The translations under genes and the position numbers were made by a program. From the NCBI GenBank assembly GCA_038380435.1, contig JAWZYU010000034.1:25461404-25525403 (forward strand): 64,000 bases of DNA. Direction: 5' to 3'. Source of the DNA: Ryuthela nishihirai. Lineage: Eukaryota > Arthropoda > Arachnida > Araneae > Heptathelidae. Below are positions 23,601 through 35,600 of this stretch, piece by piece. Position 1 is the first letter of the stretch, and each line of letters starts with the position of its first letter. The notes under the pieces were generated by a model. The model was not told where the DNA came from, did no database searches, and saw only the letters and a program-made list of their open reading frames with translations.

Positions 23601-26600
23601 ATTATATGTTTGTCTTCGTCTGTATAACTTGTCATTTTGTTTATATCTATCAAATAATTATGCAATTCCTGTAAATATGTTTGTCGTTTTGTACTATCAT
23701 CAATATTTCTTTTTAATTTCTGAAATGTACTGGGGCATCAAGCCACTTGAACGTTTAACCTAATATCCAAAATTACCTGTACCTTGGCTTTACTGTAACC
23801 CCCTGCATGAAATAAATTACTATAATCAAGGGGCTAATTGATCGTCCTATACTGTAGAGTGGGTAAATCGTTTGTCATCTGGCCCAACACCACATTCGGC
23901 GCAGTTCAAAGAAAATCTAATATCACATGACGAGGTAAAAATCTGGTTCATTTTACCCTTACTACTGCCTCACGACAGCAACCGTTAATGTTTAATCGCG
24001 TAAAATCAGATATTGGTTTAGTTGGATGTATTCTTTTTTTTTCAAATTTAATGGTTGTAACAGTTACGTAAAATAATTTTCAACCATTAATGTTAAGTCT
24101 GTAGGGATTTTCAGAAATTCAAACCCTACTTCCACAATATTGGTTGATCGCAGAGGGTTATACAAAGTTTGGTACCTCTAACTCTTCTGGGGGCCAAATG
24201 CATAAGCGTACAGACATACCAACAAAAAACTTTCTTCTTTATATATTAGATTTTAGCCATTAGGTGTATACATCTATATCTCCACACTCTCCATAGATTC
24301 TTAAAAGTGCCAGAAGCAATCCTATTCTTTTCTTTATCCCATACGGCACATCATCAGTATTTGTTACATAACTCCCCAAGATAATTAAATTTGACATCTG
24401 CTCAACAGTGGAACTATTCAGTTTCCTGCCTAACCAATTTTCATCACTTAATTTTATCTCTGTTTATCACCAAACCTACTTTACTACCAGTCTCATCAAC
24501 AGCCCTAATGAAAGAATTCATGTGATCAGCATCATTTGACAAAAGGACCAAATCAGCAACAATTTTTTTTTCAGAAATTTTGAAATCTCTGGACTAAGAC
24601 CAAAAAACCTTTATTTGCTTTCACCGTGCAAAACACGATTTAAAAAATATCAACGTGAAAAATGGGCCCCTGGTAGGTACGGCTCTAGAGGGACTCAACC
24701 TCATCTATACTGTGTGGGTTGGCGGGGGTGGCTCAGTCGGTAGCGCGCCAGGCTCGTAATCTGTAGTTCCCAGGTTCGAGTCCCAGCTGGGTGAGCGTTG
24801 AGATTTATCTCCGCAAAATTCCCTGCCCACGGTCAGTAGGGGACACCGATGGGCTTGGAAAGGCCGCCGTCCGTCGGATGGGACGTTAAGCCTTGGCCCC
24901 GTGTGTGGGAGAGCCTTACCCTGTGCACGTTAAAGAACACGCTGGATGACCTTGACGGGAGGCTACCATCTGTCTCCCAACAGCTGTCCCAGTGGGTCCC
25001 CTCCCCCAACCTTCTCTGAGCCTTCGGGGTCCATGTGACCTAGCCATTTAGCCCATTGTGTGCAAAAAAGTGCCGCTCAGAGGTAAAACAACCCAACCCA
25101 ATTGTGTGGGTATTTCATAGGAAGATGATTTTAATATTGCTTGTTGGACAAAAAGAAAAAGATGACATCTGGTTTAATTTGACATTTTTTTATATGTGTG
25201 TGTGTGCTTGTGTGTGCGTTAAAAGATTTTGATTTTGAGTGGGGATTTTTCGATGTGAAAATTTTTTTCTTTATGAATTAAATTTATGCGAATGGTTGCT
25301 ATTTGCGATGCGTGATTTTGTTGAAAAATTATTATATTTCTACTGCTAATACCATTACGAATAAAGGAAGTTATTCGCACAGTTAGCTTGTCAGTGAGGA
25401 GGCATTGCTTCAGTTTATGTCTCTTTTTCAATGAAGAATAATCCTTACCTTTTTTTTTTCCAGACCAACATCTGTACCTCACAAAGAAGAAATTGAAATA
25501 TTGAAAAGTAAGTTATTTCTATGCTAATTTATAGAGGTTCTCAACCACATTGTCGTTAGTTCATTTCGAAATGACGATTACATTAAGAAAAGACGGAAAT
25601 TTTCGCGAAAAGTACAAATTATATTCACATTTCGAGCTTATGCAGATTATGAGCCTGACTAGGCTCGTAATCTGATGTTATTTGTAAGTATTTGCAATAA
25701 ACTGTAATACCTCTGTAATCTGCATGTCCAAGTTCAAGTTCCCACCTGTGCCAGAGTTCAAATTTATCTCTGCTAGCTGGATTTGTTTTAATTCCTTAGC
25801 TCAAAATGAAAATCACAAAATATGAACAAGTTTTTTTTTCAATTTTCCATTTTCCATTTTATTTTTTTACTCTTAGGTGTATTATTTATTTTTATTATTG
25901 GTTGAAGTTATTCACATCTAGAATGATTATTTTATAAAGTATTGCACTATAAATTTTTAATTAGAGGTGACTAAAATTATCGTTATTATTAATATCTGCT
26001 CGGGAATACCATCATATCAGTTATGGTGGAGACCATTTTTCTCAATTTCATCTTCGACCGTAAATTCTCCTTTGTTACCGCAGATTCTTAAGTCCGAATG
26101 CACGTGGGCACTGAACATCTTCAAGGTCCTATTTTGCAGAGCGGATCAATATTCTTTGTGCTGCTTGTACCATGCACTTATCTGGTCGAAACTGAACTAT
26201 GGATCCCAGGTGTACGGTTCCAGCCAGCATTCGGAGGTGAAGGTATTGTATCCTCTCCACCATCAAGCGTTCCATGTTTGCACTGGGGTCTTCTGCACCT
26301 AACAGGTACAGCTGTTACAAAATAAGCTAAATTATTTTAATTGATATTATTGGTTTCAAGAATAAATAGACAATGGTAAATTCCTATATCAATAAAATCC
26401 CATCTTAGTTTAATAAAATCGTTAGCTTATATTCTTAGTTAATTAAGAAGATATTTATAATTTCACTTGCAGGATGACGAAGGCCTTTATAGCTGACTGA
26501 CTGTAATGTCAGCCATCGTGCTGCACACTCAGACTTTTTGCCTGTCTTCACAAATGTGTCGAGGTCTGGCACATCTGTGGGATATGCCATGGTCTGCTCT

Positions 26601-29600
26601 AATACTCTCATTGCAGACCAGATCTCACAGCAGTGTTCTATCTTCACTGCAGAGTTGCACGCTATCAGCCTCGCCTTGGACCACATGGTATAAGTATCAT
26701 CTTCGGTGTGTCCTATACACTGACTTGCTGAGGTCGTTACAGTTTTTGATCCCGTGAGGCATTAGCCTCGCCTTGTTCTCTCCAATTTCTGTCAACAGTT
26801 ACATTGTCTGGTAATCATAACAACCATTCTCTTCTTTTGGGTGTCTGGTCATGTCGGGATCAGAGGAAATGAGATCATGCAGATGCTGCTTCCGAGCCAG
26901 CTACACCCCTGTCTGACTCTCCACTGCCGGTTCCATACCTGCACTTCCGGCGTTTTACCATCGAGCTCCGGGCACGGTGGCAAAGATCTTCGTTTCAACA
27001 GATTGGTAACAGGTTTTTCCAGATCAAGTCCATTATAGAACCATGGCAGTCGTGTTTCCGCACGAACTGCAAGGAGGAAGTTGCATAGCATGGCTCTGCT
27101 TAGGTCATTCGTTTATTACTTAAGTATGAGTTTTGTGACACCATATTAACTACACTTTACTCATACTGCAATGGAAATCCAGTCCCTCATCCACCCACTT
27201 CCCTTTTTTACATTTTTCTGTCTCGATTGCGTTTCTTGCTCTCCCCATATTATTTTCGAGATCTGGACATGCTATTAATCAATTGGTGCGTCTTGATTTC
27301 TAGACTGTCACTCCGACTCCTATTTCATCTTGAACACGCCATGGGATCTCAGATTTGTTAACATTTCTGAGATCTGCAATCCAAAATACCTCTGTGAACA
27401 AATTTTTAGTTCTCTGGCAACGGTATATTGAACAAAGTTTTACTCAGTATGCTAAGTGTTTTTCTTTTTTGGCTGGTAGCTCAGCTGTCAGAACACCTGA
27501 TGTTATCAGGAGATCGTGGATTTGTATCCCACCTGGGATCACCATTTTGGGGCAAGGGTAGCTCAGTCTCTTCAGTTCCCAGGTTCGAGTCACAGCTGTG
27601 CCTGTGTTGAGATTTATCTCCGCAAATTACTCGTCCTGCCGTCGGTCAGTAGGGAACATTGAAGGGCTTAGAAAGGCTGCCATCCATTGGACAGGACATT
27701 AAATGGTGGCTTATTGTGCGGTAGAGCCATACCTTGTGCACGTGAAAGAACACACTTGATGGGAAGCTACCATCTGTCTTCCAGCAGCTGTCCAATGGGT
27801 CCCCTCCTCCCAACCTTCTCTGAGTCTTCGTTTTCTTTGTAACCTGTCCATTTAGTCCATTGCGTTAAAAAAGTGCTGTTCAGAGGTAAAACAGTTGGTA
27901 GTACTGGCCCATCCCATACATTGAAATTTGACTTTTGACCTTGGAGGACCCATCGCATCCAAAATTTAACATAATTTCTCAGCTCTATGAATCAAAATAC
28001 TCCCAGGTACCTATCTTTAGCCCTTTAACACCGTTAGATCTACATTCGACCTTTGACCTGGAAAGACTCATCACATACAAACCTTCGCAACATTTCTGAG
28101 ATCTAAACTTCCAAATACAAAAAGCCATCAACTTTTCTAGTTCCTTAGTAGCGGAAGATTGGATTTGTCCTCGAAAGACCTCCTCAGGATCCGAAATTTC
28201 GTCACAAGTGTGAGATCTGCAAACCGAAACACCCGACACCAACTTTCACATTTCTAGAACTCTTCAATCAACGTTTAGCCTCTATGTGACCTCTATTTGG
28301 CCTTGAAGGACACATCAACGGTCAAGTTTCGGATTTTTCCCGAGATCTGTAACCGTAATTACTCCTAGGTGCAAATTTTCAGAGCTCTACCATCTCTGCA
28401 TCATAGTTAGATTTAGCGTGATCCTTTGTCACTCACTCGTTCAATAACAATCATCATTATGTAATAGCGGTAATTCCGAACGAATGAAAGGGCGGGCGAA
28501 CATGTGTGACTTTATCGGTGGCAGAAATTGTCTGTTTCCTTGTTAGTTCCGCTGTACTTGAACGATCGGTCCCAAATTGCGTCGGGTGGTCCCACTTAGT
28601 TCCAGTCACGAAGCGTGTATTGTGAGTAAGGGAAGCAATTACTAAAAGCAGTGCTGCAATTAAATCGGAAAGCCATTCCGGTACTCGATGTTTCCGAATT
28701 ATTGAAGCGGAATGCCGAACGAAAGTAGTTCTATACTTTTTAGGGTTGGGTTATTTTACCTCTGAGCGGCACTTTTTTGCACACCATGGGCTAAATGGCC
28801 ATGTCACAAGGACCCCGAAAGCTCAGAGAAGGTTGGGGGAGGGGATCCACTGGAACAGCTGTTGGGAGACAGATGGTAGCCTCCCGTCAAGGCCATCCAG
28901 AGTGTTCTTTAACGTGTACAGGGTATGAATCTCCCACACATGGAGTCACGGCTTAACGTCCCATCCGACGGACGGCGGCCTTTCCAAGCCCATCGGTGTC
29001 CCCTACTGGCCGTGGGCAGGGCGAGGAATTTTGCGGAGATAAATCTCAACGTTGACCCAGCTGGGACTCGAACCTGGTAACTACAGATTACGAGCCTGGC
29101 GCGCTACCGACTGAGCCACCCCCGCCCCACTATACTTTTTAAACCAAATATATTATTATATAGGGTCGGATTTAAGGGAAGGCCATGCCCTTGGGAATGC
29201 TAGTAAGGGAAATCAAGGCCGAAAATTATTTAATCTGTACATATTTTACGCATTTTTTAAGAATTTTTTTAGACTTCTAAAGTGAAGAGAAAATGTTACA
29301 CCGCAACAGTCTGTTGCCCCCCCCCCCCTATTATTTTCTAGATAGATTTCTCATTTCGATCCCGAAAAATCGGTAATAAGGAGAAATTTGAAAGGATATT
29401 TATAAAGTGAATATATATTAGAAATTAAGCATTTGTGCGAACACTTATTGCTTTATTTCGTAAAATTAATATTTGTATAACATTTTAAGAAAGAGTGTTC
29501 TTAGGAATCAGCTGTATTCAGGCTATATAACAGTCTACAAAGGTAAACTTGTTGCTAAAAATGTGATAAAGCATGATTTTTTTTTCTGGTCTGAAAAAAT

Positions 29601-32600
29601 TCAATCTAGAAACGTTAGATCTCTCTGTCGATTCAAAACAGGTTTTATTTCCTTAAGATGTCGCGAGACAGATTGCATTACAATGGAAAGAATATAAATA
29701 TAACTTATTAAGATTACATATATAATCTTAATTAACTAAGAATATAAGCTAACGATATTATTAAACTAAGATGCGATTTTATTGATATAGGAATTTATCT
29801 TTGTCTATTTGTTCTTGAAACTATTAATATCAATTAAAATAATTTAGTTTATTTTTACTTTGGGATGACAGTCTAATAATTTCCCTTAAAGCTTATCACT
29901 GTTATTTCATGATATTTAATCATATTCATTAAAGCAAATCTTAATCCATACCGTGTAAATCCGAGTTTATTATAAAAAAATAAATAAATACCTCCTCAAG
30001 CAGCTGCTTGACACTGAGGTGGGACAGGAGCCTGTCAGTTTAATACATCACAGTAGAAGGATTGCGGGTCCTCAGCAGATATTTTTTGCGAACTTCACGC
30101 GGTGTTCCCAGGTGGGAACCCTCCCAGGAACTTGCGTTAGTGATCGGACGAGAACCGATGTTTTCAGCTTGGTACTGCCGTTGGCCAGTTTATTATAGCG
30201 TAAATCAAAACTGGTTGCATTTTTATGACTTGTGAAATTGAAACCGTGTAAATCGAGGGATAGGTTTCTTTACCCTTGATCAACCACCGACACCGCTTGA
30301 GTCGTAAGGTGTGGAGGATAATGCCATGGAGGTAAGTGCAAAGATCAAATATCATGGAATGACGTACAGAGTACCGGGCCATGGGCCCATACAGCTTTCA
30401 TCTGAATTGTCCCATTAGGACATGAAGAAATTTAGACTAAAACAGCATATGCTGGTGCCCAGAGTGCCAAGAAGAAAAATTTATAATTTTGTGAATAAAA
30501 ATTAACTATGTTAGAAAGAAAGGGCTTACCACGATATCGGACATCTCGGTAAGCTATCTGAATAGATAAAGGAAGAAAGGAAGAAAGAAAGATAAATTGA
30601 GATAGGGGAAAAAGGGGAAAAAAGTGAGATGGGGCAATAGAAACGGAAAAATAGTAAAGCAGAAAACATAAAATATGAAAAGGGGGATAATCGTAAACGA
30701 AACAACCACATAAAACAGATTCAATCATATTCGTTTTCTCTATACATAGCGTTTTCAACCAAGGGCCTGCCCTTGGTTGAAAACGCTATGTATTTTAACT
30801 TGTAATATATATGTAATATAAATAATACAGTATATAATAATAATATAATAATATTATGTATTTCTAACTTTAACTATTTATTTAAACGCTATGTATTTTA
30901 TCTTTGAAGAAGGAGGCCTGCCTCCTTCTTCAAAGAGTGGTAGTAGTACAGAAAATTGCTCCACTACAAACTTAGGTTTGGCCAGTGTAATGATATGCTC
31001 AGGGATTTTTTCCTGTTTAGAGTTCTTGTTCTCAGCAAGGAAATATAGAAATTTTCTTATCGTTGGCGTGATTAGAAATTTTGGCAAGTAACGGGAGATG
31101 CTGCGAAAGTCAATGGCTCTGTCCACACTTGTGCGCTTTCATCTTCAACTTCACTTTCAACTTTCAGTTCCGCTTTTCAACACAGAGTAGTCTAGCACAT
31201 GCCTTAGATCAGTGTCTCGCAAACTGTGTGCCGCGGCACAGTAGTGTGCCGCGAGAGATTCCAAGTGTGCCGCGAGAGATTTTCAAATTGACACTAGATA
31301 TTCCAAAGATTTTATTTTGACTTGACTTGTGTTATCGACGTGCTATCGACGTGCTTTCATAAAAATCTTTCAGATTTTATCAACTGGGATCTTGTAAGTA
31401 TTTATCAAGCTTTTTCCAAATTTTGGTATTAATTTTTGATTATTTCAAGCCATAGAAGGGACAAATATTTAAAACAAACACCGAGTTATGATTAATTATA
31501 TTTATTATTAGATTTATTTTAAATAAAATGCATTTAACGAAACTTCAATTTTCCTCTTTTTACGTAACCATCAAAAATTCTTTTTTAGGTGTGCCGCGGA
31601 AAAAAATTAGATTCAGTGTGCCGCGGAAAAAAAATTAGATTCAGTGTGCCGCAGAGTAAAAAAGTTTGCGAGACACTGCTTTAGATGGAATGCGTTGGAC
31701 GCATGCCTTCAACTGTCTACACCTGTGCGTCAAATAGTTTTCAATTTTTCACCGGTGTAGACGTGAAGTTGCAATGGACGTGACTGATGCTGCTATGTTA
31801 GCGGGTATAAGAATGAATGAACATGAATTACTTTATGTTAGCGGGTATAAGAATGAATGAACATGAATTACTTTATGTTAGCGGGTATAAGAATGAATGA
31901 ACATGAATTACTTTATGTTAGCGGGTATAAGAATGAATGAACATGAATTACTTTATGTTAGCGGGTATAAGAATGAATGAACATGAATTACTTTATGTTA
32001 GCGGGTATAAGAATGAATGAACATGAATTACTTTATGTCGGCTGAAGGTTCCATATCACGACAAAAAAGTACTTGTAGGGTTATATAACATAGGTAGAAT
32101 ACATAGAGATACATTTAGTGAAAATATTATAAATGAAGATTTTATTTTTATTTTTGGCAATAATATTATTATTTTATTAATAATAATTTTATAACGAATA
32201 ATTTATTATATTCTATAACGAATATATTTATTAATAATAATTTATAAAGACCAATGTTTGTTCTGACGACATGGGGAACAAAAAACACAAGCTCAATAAT
32301 TACAAAAACAGAACGAAACCTTCCAGACAAACTGCGAAGTTGCAAGGAATGTTGAACAAAATTCCACTGCTGGTGGAAGATGGGCGCTACTGTGTGCATC
32401 ACTGAAAACGGTGCCGTTCAACTGATTTGAGGCATGCCTTTGCGCATGCGTCACTTATGCTAGAGGCATTCGCCACAGTGCATGAGTCTAGCGCACGTAA
32501 AACGCACAAGTGTGGACATAGCCAGTGGGAGATAGCCTTTACCTCTTGTTGCTGTTGCTGGTTGGAGTCACAAGGATTACTGAAGACTTAACTTCTTAAA

Positions 32601-35600
32601 CTTTTTTTACTTGCACTGTCCATGTTACAAATTATTGCTAAATATAATTTACATGTTTTTACTTATTTAATTAATTTATCACTACAACAAGGAAAATTTA
32701 TTGATCAACTAGAATATATTTTAATTTTTCCGATTTACAAATCGGGTGATAAACAATTGTTGACTAATTATAGACCGATCTCATTGTTGTCAGTGGTTTC
32801 TAAATTAATTGAAAAAATTGTTAAAAAAAGACATGAATTTTTTTAAATCAACATAGAATTTTTTCGAAGAACCAGTTTGGTTTTAGGGAGAGCAAAAACA
32901 CTGAACAATGTATTCTGAAACCAACGGAAGGTATTTATAAAAGCATTGATGCGGATAAAAAAACATTGACACTGTTCTGGATCTACAAAAAGTTTTCGAT
33001 ACAGAGGATCAGGATATACTGTTAAAAACACTCTTTGTCAGAGGTATAAGAGGACGTATTCATAACTGGTTTAAAAGCTACCTTTTAGTAAGAAGTCAGG
33101 CGGTAAAAGTGAATGGGGAAATAAGTTCGTTTAGGGAAATTAAAAAAGGTGTACCTCAAGGCTCTGTATTAGGTCTCATTTTGTTCCTTATTTAATGACT
33201 TATGCGATTTACATTTAAGAGGATCATTAATATGTTATGCCAATGATATTGCAATAGTTTACACAGCAGATACTATTTTAGAAATATAAACAAATGTAGA
33301 AAATTAGCTTTTAAAAATACATAGGTGGCTAGTTTTGAATAAATCAAAATTGAATATTAATAAAAGTAAATTTCTTTATTCTGAATTGCTTAAAACAGAT
33401 ACTATAATAGAAATTTAATATCATGATGTTAATTGCCTTCTTAATCACAACTGCATATGCCCTAAATTAGAAAGAGTATATAATTACAATTATTTGGGGG
33501 TTGAAATGGATTCTTCTTAAAATTGGAGGACTCGTGCAAATAAGATAACAAAGTGGTTAAGGTACATATTGTTTAAATTTTATCATATTTAAAAAATAAT
33601 AGATAAGAAATTTTTAGCAGTACTATATTATGCCTGGGTTTACTCTAATATACAGCATGGTTTGTGTAGTTGGGGAGGTAATTATGATATTAATTTATAT
33701 AATTTATTTATGGTACATAAAGAAATATTTAAGAAAGTGTTTAATGTTAATTTTTCAACTTTAGACCCATTTATTTTATTTCATTTTCATCATATCAGAA
33801 ATATTTATATATACAAAATTCTATTGTTTTTATATCAAAATAAGCAATGGGTAGAGAGTAAACGCTTTGAATGCAGTTTACGAGTGAAAGGAGTTATGTT
33901 TGAAATAACGTTGGGAAAGAAGAATATTCTCCAGAGGCACTTCGCTTATTTGGCACCAAAATTTTACAATTCCTTGCCACTGGATATGAGAAATGAAAAC
34001 AATTTGACTGTCTTCAAAAAGAATTTACATACACATATACTAACTGTTATGAATTGTACTTTACGGTCATTCGTTTAAATCTTTTATTTACAATTAATGA
34101 ATATCCTTTCTTTTATTATTCATGTATCAAGTTATATTAAGAATTGAATGTTATTCCCATTATTGGTTGCCTAGAGTTTTAATATGATATTGGCAGTTAA
34201 AACGGAACATGGACGGACAGTTTAGCCCCTTGGTTTCGGCATGTAATTACTAAAATTATGTGTGTGGTTTTTAATCTTCTTGCTTATTTTTTGTATTTGT
34301 GTTTTCCACCATTGTTATTGTTACATGTATGAAAATTTGTGATATATATATGTATGGATTATGAGTGGAAATAAATGCTATTACTACTTGAATAGGAGAT
34401 ATAATTTTTTCAGAGAAATCCTCTTCTGATGTCAAATTCGGATTTTGAGTTGAAATATGAATTTTTTTCTTGCATCTTTGGGCTGGCTTCAGTATTTTTT
34501 TTTTCTTATATCATTTCTCGCAATTTTTTTGGGAAGTTGTGGAGATTTTTGTTCAGGGGGGGTCGCAGAAATGGCCGAAAGTGGAGTATCCCCCTCTACC
34601 GAATTTTGGACTTGTCTTAATTTCATCTGTTCTTTCAGCTACAGCAGCATAGGATCTGTATTTAGTGTTGTTGTTTTTGAATTTGGGACAATTATCTGCA
34701 AAGTGGCCTACCTGAAAGCATCTGCGACATTGTTTGAACATGCCGCTATAAAACATGGTAGCAGTATACTCAGGGCTGGCGTGAACTTTTGAGGGGTGGG
34801 GTTCCAAAATTGTGCGGTGCCAAAAAAAACGCATTTATATGTACTTCTAAATTTTATAATAATAAATTATTTATTATAAGTACAAAGCGTGGTACATATC
34901 TACATACAACTTATAGGAACACCGAGTATATTATAAATATTACATAATTTTTCTCGCCTTCCTTCGCCACAAACTCTTTAATTACATCAAAATTGGCCGA
35001 TTTCGGTCATTTTTGATACGGTCAATTTGGCCATCAAAGTTGACCGAAATCAATTGACCAAAATCAATTTTGACCGAAATTTCGTTTTTTACGATGAGCT
35101 TTTCCTGGAATCTCGGGCCAGGTTCCAGGGAACGCACTGAACCCACCTCGCACCAGCCCTGAGTATACTTTCCAATTCGCAAGTAATTACGAATACACTT
35201 TTCCATTTCTATCTTGACTACTCTCATACGAGTGAGAATTTTTCTGAACCTTTCTTCGTGATATCTCTCACTAGAGATTTCCGAAATACGAAAGCTCTTG
35301 CTCAGTCTCATCGTTAGTAATATAAAATGGAAATTTGGAGATGTAAACTGACCTAATAGCTGAACCATGGAATTGTGTGGAAATGGGCTTATATCATATA
35401 TTTGTAGGCAAAGTCCAATCATTAATTTTAGCAGCCGCTGACGGTTCAACAACGGTGAGGACAGAAAATTACTTTCGATATTTCTTACACAACTTCTATC
35501 TCACCTTCGCCACAAATTTCTTGAAATTTGTCGAAACCTTCAAGAATTGTGACGTCTGGATGTCGAATGCGAAAAGTTCTTTTCATTCTGGAGTCACTCG

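Larger units (their letters stand above)
31114..32524. mobile_element. Non-autonomous DNA transposon with 22-bp inverted ends
   Basis: TGGCTCTGTCCACACTTGTG-CG at 31114-31135 and its reverse complement at 32503-32524 match at 21 of 22 positions. The 1.4-kb interior includes a possible start MDVTDAAMLAGIRMNEHE (31774 onward), a 40-bp tandem array and a nested hAT element. Superfamily uncertain (PIF/Harbinger or hAT); target duplication not clear. Confidence 0.6.

Noticed and set aside
24720..24795. A functional tRNA gene
   Set aside because: Boxes A and B are perfect but acceptor-stem ends do not pair, there is no terminator T-run after the head, and the same head recurs in front of a common 310-bp body with target duplications. 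It is a SINE. The same holds for the heads at 790, 27463, 44720 and 48652.
30432..30758. A hydrophobic minus-strand protein
   Set aside because: The hydrophobic residues come from a purine-rich plus strand (GAAAGGAAGAAAG) read in reverse; no start context or family match.
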